From Thermodesulfatator atlanticus DSM 21156 (GTDB lineage: Bacteria; Desulfobacterota; Thermodesulfobacteria; Thermodesulfobacteriales; Thermodesulfatatoraceae), in NCBI RefSeq assembly GCF_000421585.1, contig NZ_ATXH01000017.1:1-52919 (forward strand): 52,919 bases of DNA. The letters run 5' to 3'. Shown one piece after another: positions 6,921 through 15,425 of the stretch. The notes beneath the pieces were generated by a model. That model did not search any database. It was not told the DNA's origin and saw only the letters and a list, made by a program, of their open reading frames with translations. The translations under genes were made by a program, and so were the position numbers. Position 1 is the first letter of the stretch, and each line of letters begins with the position of its first letter.

Positions 6921-9332
6921 TTATGTTTTCTTCTTAGCGGCCCGTCTGCGCTTCAATTTTTTCCCAAAAACAATGGGAAGGGCCTCTTCCACCCGTGAAA
7001 CCGGGTGAAAAACAAGCTTGGCACGCACTTCTTTCGGAATCTCAACTAAGTCTTTTTCATTCAACTTCGGGATAATGATTTCTTTTATGCCGGCACTTTT
7101 AGCCGCAAGGACCTTTTCTTTTATGCCTCCCACGGGCAAAACCGCACCGCGCAGGGTGATTTCACCGGTCATAGCCACGTCGTGGCGCACGGTTTGTTCG
7201 GTAAGAAGGCTTACCAGGGCGGTAAGAATGGTAATCCCCGCACTTGGGCCATCTTTAGGAACTGCCCCTGACGGAACATGCACGTGGATGTCTATTTTCT
7301 GGAAGATGTCTTCGTCAATGCCGAGCTCTTTGGCACGAGAACGCACATAAGAAAGCGCTGCCTCTGCGGACTCGCGCATCACGTCGCCAAGCTTTCCAGT
7401 CAAAATAAGGCGGCCTGAGCCTTTCATCTTGGTGGCTTCCACGAAAAGTATTTCCCCTCCCACCGGAGTCCAGGCAAGACCTATGGCCACTCCGGGGACT
7501 TTTACCCTTTCAGCAACCTCAGGCAAATACTTGGGCGGGCCTAGATACTTTTCCACGTCTTTTAAGCGCACTTTTACCGGCTCCGTGCGGCCTTCGGCAA
7601 ACTCTTTGGCTACCGCCCGGCAAATAGCGCCTATTTCGCGCTCAAGGTTGCGCACCCCGGCCTCCCGGGTGTAGTAACGAATAATCTGTAACAGCGCCCG
7701 GTCAGTAAACTTGAGGTTTTCTTTGGTAAGTCCGTGGGCGTCTAACTGACGCGGCACAAGATAGTATTTGGCAATCTTTAACTTGTCTTCTTCGGTGTAG
7801 CCCGGGATCTCGATTACTTCCATGCGGTCAAGCAAAGGCCCGGGGATGGTGTCTAGCATGTTAGCCGTGGCAATGAAGATTATCTTTGAAAGATCGAAGG
7901 GGATCTCAAGGTAATGGTCAGAAAAGTTCTTGTTCTGCTCAGGGTCAAGGACCTCTAAAAGCGCCGCTGCAGGATCCCCCCTAAAATCCGCGCCGATTTT
8001 GTCTATTTCGTCAAGCATAAATACGGGGTTGTTTACCCCCACGCGTTTTAGGCCCTGGATAATGCGCCCGGGCATGGCACCTACATAAGTGCGGCGGTGC
8101 CCGCGGATCTCCGCCTCATCGCGCACACCACCAAGGGAAATGCGCAAAAACTTGCGCCCCAGGGCCTTGGCTATCGAACGCCCAAGGGAGGTTTTTCCTA
8201 CCCCTGGAGGCCCCACAAAGCAGAGAATTGGGCCTTTTACATCGGGCTTTAATTTGCGCACGGCCAGGTATTCCAAAATACGCTTTTTGACCTTTTCAAG
8301 GTCGTAGTGATCCTGGTCAAGGATTTTCTTGGCCTTCTTTAAATCAATGTGGTCTTCAGTGCTTTCTTCCCACGGGAGCTCAAGTATCCAGTCAAGATAG
8401 TTGCGAATCACCGTGTATTCCGCAGAGGTAGGGTGAATTCTGGCAAGGCGCTTTAGTTCTTTTTCGGCCTCCTTGCGCACGTAATCCGGAAGCTTTTTCT
8501 TGGCAAGCTTTTCTTTTAGCTCTTCGACTTCGGCCTCAATGCCTTCGGCCTCACCAAGCTCCTTGCGGATGACTTTGAGTTGCTCGCGGAGATAATATTC
8601 CCGCTGGGCCTTTTCCATGCGGCCGCGCACTTCTTCCTGGATCTTTTGCCCAAGCTCAAGAATTTCTAGCTGCTTTAACAAAAGTTGGTGTATTTTCTGG
8701 AGCCTTTCTTTGATGTCAAGGGTCTCAAGGACATCTTGTTTTTCCTGATGCGAGACGTTTAAGTGGCTTACTACCAGGTCCGCCAGGGCCCCTGGTTCAT
8801 CAAGACCAAGGGCTACAGCCTTAAGTTCACCAGGAAGCTGGGGCGAAAGCTCAAGCACTTTGGTAAAAAGCTGGCGGATACTTGCCACCAGCGCGTCAAC
8901 CTCGATATCATGAGCAAGATAATCCTCAAGGACCTGAACCTTTCCTTTCAAATACGGTTTATCAGAAATGATTTCCAGAAGTTCAATACGAGAGACCCCC
9001 TGCACCACCACCCGCACCTGGTCAGGTTCGATTCTGGTGGCTTTGAGGATTACCGCCGCAGTGCCTATATCGTAAAGCTCTTTTCTTTCTTCTTTGGGCT
9101 CTTTTACCGCCACAATGGCCACCATGCGATCACTAGAAAGGGCGTCGTCTATAAGTTTTAAAAGCCCTGGCTCATGCACCATAAAGGGCATGACCATGTG
9201 CGGGAAAAGCACCGCATCACTCGGGATAATAGGCATTTCTTTAGTTTGCTCACCTGCAGGTAGCTCTACTTTTTGCGGATCAACAGGCAGCTCTTTTTGT
9301 TCTTTTGTTTCTTTTTCCTGTTTTGCGCTCAT
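6921..9332 (-). CDS. lon: ATP-dependent protease Lon
   Basis: Hexameric AAA+ serine protease for damaged and regulatory proteins. Domains in order: N-terminal substrate domain starting at MPIIPSDAVLFPHMVMPF, coiled coil (EQLKVIRKELGE), AAA+ module with Walker A GPPGVGKTS near residue 370 and Walker B PVFMLDEIDKIG, then the protease domain with catalytic Ser in PKDGPSAGI (about residue 697) and Lys in GGIKEKVLAAK (about 740), a 43-residue spacing as in E. coli Lon. I use the ATG at 9332, which has GAGG six bases upstream, rather than a TTG two codons earlier. The tail is very basic (KKLKRRRAAKKK). It may be cotranscribed with ku and the ligase. Confidence 0.96.
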   Translation of the reverse strand: MSAKQEKETKEQKELPVDPQKVELPAGEQTKEMPIIPSDAVLFPHMVMPFMVHEPGLLKLIDDALSSDRMVAIVAVKEPKEERKELYDIGTAAVILKATRIEPDQVRVVVQGVSRIELLEIISDKPYLKGKVQVLEDYLAHDIEVDALVASIRQLFTKVLELSPQLPGELKAVALGLDEPGALADLVVSHLNVSHQEKQDVLETLDIKERLQKIHQLLLKQLEILELGQKIQEEVRGRMEKAQREYYLREQLKVIRKELGEAEGIEAEVEELKEKLAKKKLPDYVRKEAEKELKRLARIHPTSAEYTVIRNYLDWILELPWEESTEDHIDLKKAKKILDQDHYDLEKVKKRILEYLAVRKLKPDVKGPILCFVGPPGVGKTSLGRSIAKALGRKFLRISLGGVRDEAEIRGHRRTYVGAMPGRIIQGLKRVGVNNPVFMLDEIDKIGADFRGDPAAALLEVLDPEQNKNFSDHYLEIPFDLSKIIFIATANMLDTIPGPLLDRMEVIEIPGYTEEDKLKIAKYYLVPRQLDAHGLTKENLKFTDRALLQIIRYYTREAGVRNLEREIGAICRAVAKEFAEGRTEPVKVRLKDVEKYLGPPKYLPEVAERVKVPGVAIGLAWTPVGGEILFVEATKMKGSGRLILTGKLGDVMRESAEAALSYVRSRAKELGIDEDIFQKIDIHVHVPSGAVPKDGPSAGITILTALVSLLTEQTVRHDVAMTGEITLRGAVLPVGGIKEKVLAAKSAGIKEIIIPKLNEKDLVEIPKEVRAKLVFHPVSRVEEALPIVFGKKLKRRRAAKKKT

Positions 9333-9572
9333 AGGCAACCTCAGCGTCCTTGGAGTTTTTTTGTACCTAATCGGAAGTTAAACATTAATTTTCTTCTTTC
9401 AAATCTCTTGGCCAAAATTAAAACGGATCCGAATTGCGAATCCTTCCCTTGCAATGAAACCCAGTCATGCAGAAGGAACGTAGCCACCGAAACATCTATG
9501 AAGGGGTCGTCACCCTCGCTTAGGCTAACTTAACAGTTTGCAAATAGGTCTATTGTTGTTAGAAATGTTGGC

Positions 9573-10196
9573 ATGTCAGAGGATAAGGGTTTTGAATTAC
9601 GCTTTTGCAATAGTGCTTCCTGTGCTTTAGCAGTGGTAAATACCGAAGAATTACTGCCTAAGCTTGAAAAAATTTTAGAGAACGCCAACCTGGGAGCTTT
9701 TTATCAATCCCTGGGACTTAAAGGAAAAAAACGCCGCTGCTTTCGGGTGGCTGTGGCTGCTTGCCCCAATGCCTGCACCCAGGTTCACATTGCCGACTAC
9801 GGGACTATTGGCCAGGCGGTCCCTGCCCTCGAGGGCGATTGCAACACCTGTGGCGTGTGCGTTGATGTCTGCGAAGAAGAAGCCATTACCCTTTTTGAAG
9901 ACCGTTTCCCCATGATAAACTTCGAATATTGCATAAACTGTGGTGCTTGTATTAGAGCTTGCCCACAAGATGCCTTGAAAGCCGAGTCCCTGGGGTACAA
10001 AATTCTTGTAGGTGGAAAACTTGGCAGACATCCCATGCTTGCCAAAGAGGTTTTTGCTCTGGTTAGCGCAGAAAAAGCCGCAGAAATTTTAGACAAGACC
10101 ATCTCCTTTTACCAAAAGCACTGTAAGAGCGGTGAAAGACTGCGCGTTATCATTGAAAAGCTTGGCTGGGATACTTATCTTGCCGCTATTTCGTAA
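9573..10196 (+). CDS. Nitrite/sulfite reductase-like 4Fe-4S protein with inserted two-cluster ferredoxin domain
   Basis: A 207-residue soluble Fe-S protein. A siroheme-reductase-like Cys set is present as C12-x4-C17 and C64-x3-C68 (AACPNACTQ). In true sulfite/nitrite reductases the first pair is C-x5-C, so the spacing here is one residue short. A two-cluster ferredoxin follows (C90/93/96/100 and C120/123/126/130). The closing part (GGKLGRHPMLA and onward) is typical of the C-terminal half of these reductases. The first half of a normal reductase is missing, so catalysis of sulfite reduction is doubtful and an electron-transfer or siroheme/Fe-S scavenging role is possible. It ends 3 bases before a UvrA-like gene, suggesting a shared transcript. 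The ribosome site is weak. Confidence 0.7.
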   Translation: MSEDKGFELRFCNSASCALAVVNTEELLPKLEKILENANLGAFYQSLGLKGKKRRCFRVAVAACPNACTQVHIADYGTIGQAVPALEGDCNTCGVCVDVCEEEAITLFEDRFPMINFEYCINCGACIRACPQDALKAESLGYKILVGGKLGRHPMLAKEVFALVSAEKAAEILDKTISFYQKHCKSGERLRVIIEKLGWDTYLAAIS

Positions 10197-10198
10197 CC

Positions 10199-12931
10199 GT
10201 GGCTGCCATCCGCTTAAGGAAAATATCGCAGCACAACCTAAAGGGCTTTGACCTAGAGATCCCCCTTTATAAGGTCACCGTGGTTACCGGGGTCTCAGGT
10301 GCGGGCAAATCAAGCCTTGTCTTTGACGTGCTATACGCTGAGGGCCAACGACGCTACGTAGAGACCTTTTCGGCCTACCTGCGCCAGTATCTGGAAAGAC
10401 TCCCCCGGCCTCAGGTGGAAAGCATCGAGGCCATTCCCCCGGCCGTAGCCATTGGCCAGACCAATCCGGTAAAAAGCTCCCGCTCAACCGTGGGGACCCT
10501 TTCAGAGATAACAAGCTTTGCCAAGATGCTCTGGTTTCGGGCGGCTTTGCCAGTATGCCCCCTTTGCCAGCGCGAAATCCACGTGGACACTGCGCTCTCG
10601 GCAGCCAGGAGGCTCCTTTCGCTTAACGAAAACGAGCCTGTAACCATCGTGGCCCCGGTTAAAGCCAAAGACCCTTTGCTTTTGCGCGAAGGGCTGCTTC
10701 AGGCAGGCTACTTTCGCATCATGATACAGGATAAGATTTGTGACCTTGACGAAATCGAAGACCTCCCCCATGAGGTGGAAGTTGTCCTTGACCGCCTAAA
10801 GCTTACCCAGGAAAACTTCTCCCGCCTGGTTGAGGCCTTTGAGCACGGCTTCAAAATGGCTGGTGAAGTGCGCGTGCGCATGGGCTACGCCCAAGAAGCC
10901 ATTTTTGTAGGCGATCCCCGCTGCCCCGCCTGCCACTACCAAATCCCCAAAAAAAGCCCCAATCTATTTTCGTTTAACAGCCCTATCGGAGCCTGCCCCA
11001 CCTGCCGTGGCTTTGGCCGGGTAATGGATATCGACTGGGACCTCGTGATCCCCGACCCGGGTAAAAGCATCACCGAAGGGGCCATCACCCTCCTTTCCAT
11101 GCCTTCTTTTTGGGAAGACGAAGAAGAGCTCCTGGAATACTGCCGGGAAAAAGGCATCCCTCTTGATAAGCCCTGGCAGGAACTCCCGGAAGAAGTCCGC
11201 TGGAAAATCCTTTACGGTGACGGCAAGTGGTACGGCATAAAAGGAATTTTTGACTGGCTTGAGACCAAAAAATACAAGGCCCACGTGCGCATTCTGCTTT
11301 CCCGCTACCGGGCCTACCTCCCCTGCCCGGATTGTGGGGGCACGCGCTTTAAACCCGAAGCGCTCCTTTTCAAGATAGCCGGGCTTAGTATCGCCGAGTT
11401 TTACGCCTTAACCGTAGAAGAAGCCGCAAATTTCCTGGCTCAGGTAGAAACCCGCTCCCTTGACCGGGCCACGCTGAACCTCTTAAACGAACTCAAAAGA
11501 CGCGTTGGCTATCTGAATGAAGTGGGGCTTTCGTATCTCACCCTTGACCGCCAGAGCCGCACCCTTTCTGGCGGGGAAGTCGCCCGGGTAATGCTCACCC
11601 GGGCCCTTTCTTCAGCCCTTACCGAGACCCTTTATCTCTTCGATGAACCCACCACCGGGCTTCATCCTCGGGACACCGCCCGCATCATCAAAATGCTAAG
11701 GGAGCTTGCCGCCAACCAGAACACCGTGGTGGTAGTGGAACACGATCCCGACGTGATTCTTGCAGCAGACTACCTAATCGACCTTGGCCCAGGGGCAGGA
11801 GAAGCAGGCGGCCACCTGCTTTTTGCCGGAAAAGGAAAAGACTTACTTAAAAAAGACACCCCCACGGCCAGGGCCTTAAACGCGACCCTTGCCCCCAAAA
11901 GGCTCTCCCCGCTAAGCCCGGTAACAAACGAATTTTTAGAAGTTTTAGGTGCGCGAGAAAACAACTTAAAAGACATAGACGTTAAAATCCCCCTTAAGTC
12001 CTTTTGTGTAATAACCGGGGTCTCTGGGTCTGGAAAATCCACCCTCCTTGAACTCATTCTTTACCGAGGGCTTAAGCGCCTGAAAGGCGAGACCACCGAG
12101 CCCCCGGGTAAATTTTCCGCGATAAAAGGGGCAGAAAAAATAGACCAGGTAGTCTTAATAGACCAGAGCCCCCTTGCCAAATCACCCAGGGCCAACCCGG
12201 CGACTTATCTTAAGGTTTACGATGTCCTGCGTAAGCTTCTGGCCAAAGAACCCCTGGCCAAGGAGCTTGGCCTTTCCGCCACAGCCTTTTCTTTTAACTC
12301 CGAAAAGGGCCAGTGCCCCCATTGCCAGGGCCTTGGCTTTGAAACCGTAGAGATGCAGTTTCTCTCCGACCTTTATTTGCCCTGCCCGGTGTGTCGCGGC
12401 ACGCGTTTCAAAGAAGAGGTCTTGCGGGTGCGCTATCAAGGAAAAAACATCGCCGAAATCCTTGACCTTACCTTTGACGAAGCCCTCCTGTTTTTTGCGG
12501 AACACCAAGACATTTGCCAGCGCCTTTACGCGGCCAAGGCCCTGGGGCTGGGGTATCTTAAGCTCGGCCAACCCCTTAACACCCTCTCTGGGGGTGAAGC
12601 CCAGCGCCTGCGCATGGCCAAGCATCTTTTCCTAGAAAAAGGAAGAGGGCATCTCTTTTTAATGGACGAGCCCACGGTTGGGCTACACCTGGCAGATGTC
12701 GCCGTGCTGCTAGCCGCCATAAAAGGACTCATTGCCCAAGGGAACACCGTGGTGGTAGTGGAACATCACCTGGAAGTGATAAGACAGGCCAGCTGGATCA
12801 TCGACCTTGGCCCTGAGGGAGGAAACGCCGGCGGGAGGCTCCTTTTCCAGGGTAAGCCCCGTGATTTTCTTAAGGAAGAAACCCCCACCAGCCGAGCGCT
12901 CAAGCATTACCTTGGGAGCGGGAGGCTTTAA
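10199..12931 (+). CDS. UvrA-like excinuclease ABC subunit A paralogue (910 aa)
   Basis: Tandem ABC ATPase of the UvrA family, which recognises distorted DNA. Seen: first Walker [10 protein letters not shown] at residues 31-39, zinc site CPACHYQ...CPTCRGFG, the insertion domain with DLVIPDPGKSITEGAI, first signature LSGGEVARV followed by [10 protein letters not shown], second Walker [10 protein letters not shown], the zinc module CPHCQGLG...CPVCRG, and second signature [12 protein letters not shown] with MDEPTVGLH. The first signature departs from the usual [15 protein letters not shown] start, 3 bases after the Fe-S gene. At 910 aa it is slightly shorter than housekeeping UvrA (about 940). 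It could be the housekeeping protein or a paralogue; no uvrB or uvrC is nearby. Its last 32 bases overlap the convergent PAP2 gene. Confidence 0.85.
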   Translation: MAAIRLRKISQHNLKGFDLEIPLYKVTVVTGVSGAGKSSLVFDVLYAEGQRRYVETFSAYLRQYLERLPRPQVESIEAIPPAVAIGQTNPVKSSRSTVGTLSEITSFAKMLWFRAALPVCPLCQREIHVDTALSAARRLLSLNENEPVTIVAPVKAKDPLLLREGLLQAGYFRIMIQDKICDLDEIEDLPHEVEVVLDRLKLTQENFSRLVEAFEHGFKMAGEVRVRMGYAQEAIFVGDPRCPACHYQIPKKSPNLFSFNSPIGACPTCRGFGRVMDIDWDLVIPDPGKSITEGAITLLSMPSFWEDEEELLEYCREKGIPLDKPWQELPEEVRWKILYGDGKWYGIKGIFDWLETKKYKAHVRILLSRYRAYLPCPDCGGTRFKPEALLFKIAGLSIAEFYALTVEEAANFLAQVETRSLDRATLNLLNELKRRVGYLNEVGLSYLTLDRQSRTLSGGEVARVMLTRALSSALTETLYLFDEPTTGLHPRDTARIIKMLRELAANQNTVVVVEHDPDVILAADYLIDLGPGAGEAGGHLLFAGKGKDLLKKDTPTARALNATLAPKRLSPLSPVTNEFLEVLGARENNLKDIDVKIPLKSFCVITGVSGSGKSTLLELILYRGLKRLKGETTEPPGKFSAIKGAEKIDQVVLIDQSPLAKSPRANPATYLKVYDVLRKLLAKEPLAKELGLSATAFSFNSEKGQCPHCQGLGFETVEMQFLSDLYLPCPVCRGTRFKEEVLRVRYQGKNIAEILDLTFDEALLFFAEHQDICQRLYAAKALGLGYLKLGQPLNTLSGGEAQRLRMAKHLFLEKGRGHLFLMDEPTVGLHLADVAVLLAAIKGLIAQGNTVVVVEHHLEVIRQASWIIDLGPEGGNAGGRLLFQGKPRDFLKEETPTSRALKHYLGSGRL

Positions 12932-13574
12932 GAGTAGGCAGACCGGAACGCTGATAAGAAAAAAAGGGAATTGTAGATTTGTGTTTTTCCATATAATACA
13001 TCAGCAAATAAGGCGTTAAAATACCAATTAAACTACCAAACAATACATCACTTAAGTAATGAGAACCTATGACAACACGACTAAAGGCTATTACCGTTGC
13101 ACAAAACCAAAAGAAATATTTATAACGCGGAAAAGCTATAGAAAGGGCGACAAAAGCACTAAAAGTAGCTGCAGCATGACCTGATGGAAAAGAATTAACT
13201 ACATATCCGCAATCAAAAAAATGAAAACCATAAGATCCCGTTTCTAGAAGAGCTTTAGGACGATAACGAGCAAAAAGGATTTTGAGTATATTTACTACTA
13301 ACCCTGAAAAAATTACTGACAAAAATACCAAAAAACAGTATAAAGACTTTCTTCGATATCCCAAAATACAACAAAGTAAAAACAAAATACAACTAGGAAT
13401 TAAATAATACTCTCCCCTACCGTAGCGGGTAATACAACAAAAAATTTTTTTAATGTCAGGGCTCAAACTGTTAAAGTAGAAAAACAATGGCCTATCAATA
13501 AAACAAAAAAGAGAAGAAAGAAGAAGAAAAAAAAGAAAACACACTAAAAAACAAGACTCTTTTTTGACAATCAT
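12900..13574 (-). CDS. PAP2-family membrane phosphatase
   Basis: Integral membrane phosphatase of the PAP2/type 2 phosphatidic acid phosphatase family, acting on lipid phosphates such as undecaprenyl diphosphate at the outer face of the inner membrane. The three-part catalytic signature is complete: KILFARYRP, FPSGHAAATFS and SRVVIGSHYLSD. About six hydrophobic segments are visible, rich in Phe and Cys. The DNA is markedly more AT-rich than the flanking uvrA and codon use tends to A/T endings, suggesting acquisition. Its 3' end overlaps the convergent uvrA-like gene by 32 bases. The ribosome site is weak. Exact substrate is unknown. Confidence 0.88.
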   Translation of the reverse strand: MIVKKESCFLVCFLFFLLLSSLFCFIDRPLFFYFNSLSPDIKKIFCCITRYGRGEYYLIPSCILFLLCCILGYRRKSLYCFLVFLSVIFSGLVVNILKILFARYRPKALLETGSYGFHFFDCGYVVNSFPSGHAAATFSAFVALSIAFPRYKYFFWFCATVIAFSRVVIGSHYLSDVLFGSLIGILTPYLLMYYMEKHKSTIPFFSYQRSGLPTLKASRSQGNA

Positions 13575-13604
13575 AATCTAAAGTCTCATCTTTCTAAATT
13601 TATT

Positions 13605-13727
13605 GAGGTCTTTGCAAAACACCTACCTGCAATCCGTTCCCATTTTTTTCGGAACAAAAAAATAGGAATAGATCCTTTGCAGTTATATTTACAACACTGA
13701 TCTCACAAATCTTGTGAAAGTTTTTTG
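13605..13727 (-). repeat. MITE-like unit, copy A (inverted)
   Basis: Read on the minus strand it carries GAGATCAGTGTTGTAAATAT, then the hairpin with CCTATTTTTTTGTTCCG and AAAAAAATGGGAACGGAT, then GGTGTTTTGCAAAGACCTC at the end. The order matches copies at 14351, 18340 and (partly) 46815. The exact inner end is uncertain. Confidence 0.6.
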
Positions 13728-13899
13728 TTTGAAGGTATTTAACAGAGAGTTCGGAAGATTTGTTGACAAGATTGTTAAGAAATTAAAACATACAAAATTA
13801 GTCCTAGGATAAGAATGACACAACCTGTCAATCAACTACTACCACAAGACGAGAGCTTTACAAAACTACTTAATTCACAATATTTCTCATGATATCGCT

Positions 13900-14138
13900 A
13901 AAGAAATGACTACTCTATCATCTCCCGTTTCCGTTCTAACCTCAAATCCATGAACCTCTACCGGGAATGTTTTAACGAGCTCAAGCGTCAGCTCACTAAA
14001 AAGGGCTTTGAGATAAAAACAGGAAAGATTATTGACGCCCGTCTGGTCAAAGCGGCAAGGAATCCCGGCAAAGACGAAGATGCTTCTTTTACCAAAAAGG
14101 GCAAAAAGACGGTCAGGCGCCTTATCCAGTCAAGGTAA
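13900..14138 (+). pseudogene. IS5-family transposase fragment
   Basis: The reading frame gives ISRFRSNLKSMNLYRECFNE, then LKRQLTKKGFEIKTGKIIDA, then RLVKAARNPGKDEDASFTKKGKK. This is the central part of IS5-type DDE transposases: ISRFR, the GKIIDA(R) strand carrying the second catalytic Asp, and the DPDA-FTKKG segment. The N-terminal third and everything after FTKKGKK are missing and the frame closes soon after, so the protein is inactive. It sits inside the inverted-repeat-bounded element 13605-14481. Confidence 0.75.
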
Positions 14139-14350
14139 GATTTTTCGGTACTATAGGAGTATCGTTTGCGCGGGAAGTTTCTCTGGCCTTCTCCAGAGCC
14201 TCCGCCTATTCGGCCGCTGCCCTTTCAGTTGGAGATTTTTGGGATGAGGTATTGAGGAATTACCTTTTCTGAGCGAGGGTTAACTTTTGTCCGAAGGTCA
14301 GTCTTTATTCCTGCAGGGCCAGCACAGCATGAAGGGAGCCTATAATTCAA

Positions 14351-14481
14351 GAGACCTTTGAAAAATTTTCGAGATCAGTATTGCAAGCACAACCGCACGG
14401 GATCCGTTCTTATTTTTCGTAACGAAAAATAGGAACGGATCCTTGAACGGGCCTTAAGAAAAGGTATTTTGCAAAGGCCTC
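14351..14481 (+). repeat. MITE-like unit, copy B, with 20-bp hairpin
   Basis: It starts GAGACCTTTGAAAAATTTTC, continues GAGATCAGTATTGCAAGCAC, then a long hairpin at 14400-14442 whose arms GGATCCGTTCTTATTTTTCG and CGAAAAATAGGAACGGATCC pair with one wobble around a TAA loop, and ends TTTTGCAAAGGCCTC. Same architecture as 18340-18439. Confidence 0.7.
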
Positions 14482-14628
14482 ATTAGCTATCTTTATTTTG
14501 CAAAATTAGACAAATTTTGAACAAAAATGAAAATAAATATTTTTATCCTGCGTTATTGCAGAAAATTCATCATAAAATCTATAATTCCAATGTTCGCATT
14601 TTTATTGTGAAAAACTATCATCTTAGAA

Positions 14629-14647
14629 ATATTGACAATGACAATAT
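14629..14647. promoter_or_regulatory. Inverted repeat upstream of the toxin-antitoxin pair (possible operator)
   Basis: ATATTG-ACAATGA-CAATAT is a perfect 6-bp inverted repeat about 130 bases before the antitoxin start. Type II antitoxins usually bind such sites to repress their own operon. Inference only; the distance is longer than usual. Confidence 0.3.
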
Positions 14648-14776
14648 ACTTTAAGTCTAAAAAAGTATAAAAATAATGTGAGGAGGAATTGAATAGGAGT
14701 TGAGTATATAGTTTGGATATTTATCTTGATTGGTTAAAGTTCTAAATAGAATTAAATCTTCTGGAGGGCTGATTTA

Positions 14777-14974
14777 ATGCAAGTACACGAAATTATCGAA
14801 AACATTAAAAAATTGCCAGAAAAAGATTTAAAAATCCTCTTAGAGTGGATAGAAAATTTTGAACAAGAACTTTGGGATAAAGAATTCGAAAGAGATGTAA
14901 AGCTAGGAAAACTGGAAAAATTAGCTGAACAAGCCATTATAGATTTCCGGGACGGTAAATGTCAAAAACTTTAA
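14777..14974 (+). CDS. Putative antitoxin of a type II toxin-antitoxin pair
   Basis: A 65-residue acidic helical protein (MQVHEIIENIKKLPEKDLKI and onward) of the short antitoxin kind that precedes ParE/RelE-type toxins. The N-terminal half looks like a helical dimerisation/regulatory segment and the second half (LGKLEKLAEQAIIDFRDGKC) like a toxin-binding tail. GGAGGG lies nine bases before the ATG. It overlaps the toxin gene by 16 bases, which is typical of these operons. Identified mainly from the toxin partner and position, so the subfamily is uncertain. Confidence 0.7.
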   Translation: MQVHEIIENIKKLPEKDLKILLEWIENFEQELWDKEFERDVKLGKLEKLAEQAIIDFRDGKCQKL

Positions 14975-15228
14975 ACCATTATGCCAGCCCTTCTTTTTGG
15001 AAAGAATATGAGAAGTTACCCGAAGAAGTCAAAAGATTGGCCGATAAAAATTTTGAACTTCTTAAGAAGGATCCATACCATCCATCATTGCATTTGAAAA
15101 AGGTTGCTAATTACTGGTCAGTGCGGATTGGTAGGAAATATAGAGCTATTGGGATAGAAATAGAAGAAGGAATTATTTGGTTTTGGATTGGTAAACATTC
15201 AGAATACGAGAAGATTATAAAATCCTAA
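14959..15228 (+). CDS. RelE/ParE-superfamily toxin
   Basis: An 89-residue protein with the fold signature of RelE/ParE/HigB toxins: an N-terminal helical hairpin (FWKEYEKLPEEVKRLADKNF), a central HPSLHLKKV segment, and strands YWSVRIGRKYRAIGIEI and IIWFWIGKHSEYEKII. The R-x(5)-R-A motif (Arg in SVRIGRKYRA) and the C-terminal IGKHSEYEKI are typical of mRNA interferases of the RelE/YoeB-like branch; the ParE gyrase-poison branch is also possible. It is translated by overlap with the antitoxin. It sits in the AT-rich accessory island between two repeat families. Confidence 0.8.
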   Translation: MSKTLNHYASPSFWKEYEKLPEEVKRLADKNFELLKKDPYHPSLHLKKVANYWSVRIGRKYRAIGIEIEEGIIWFWIGKHSEYEKIIKS

Positions 15229-15425
15229 CAATCCGCTTCAGCGGACCGGCGAACACTAATAGTATCTCCTTCCGATGTTGAATAAGAAAAAGAAATAGCA
15301 GTAAGAGTAATTCAAGAGTGGAATGATTTACACTCTTACTTTAGAAAAAATAGTTTTGTTGCCTTTACATTGGGAAAGCCCGATAGCCCCTGAACATGAC
15401 ATCCGTCCTCAAGTTATAATATTAG

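Larger units (their letters stand above)
13605..14481. mobile_element. Decayed IS5-type element or composite bounded by 20-bp inverted repeats
   Basis: The left end GAGGTCTTTGCAAAACACCT (13605-13624) and the right end, read inward on the minus strand, GAGGCCTTTGCAAAATACCT, match at 18 of 20 positions. ATT flanks both sides (13602-13604 and 14482-14484), a possible 3-bp target duplication. Between them lies an IS5-type transposase fragment. Each end is itself a MITE-like unit (13605-13727 inverted, 14351-14481 direct), so this is either one decayed IS or two MITEs around a transposase remnant. The other interior sequence (13728-13900 and 14139-14350) has nothing I can recognise. Confidence 0.65.

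Noticed and set aside
9333-9572. MITE remnant or small RNA between lon and the Fe-S gene
   Set aside because: Short look-alikes (GGATCCG, TTTGCAAATAGGTCT) are too weak; I see nothing supportable in these 240 bases.
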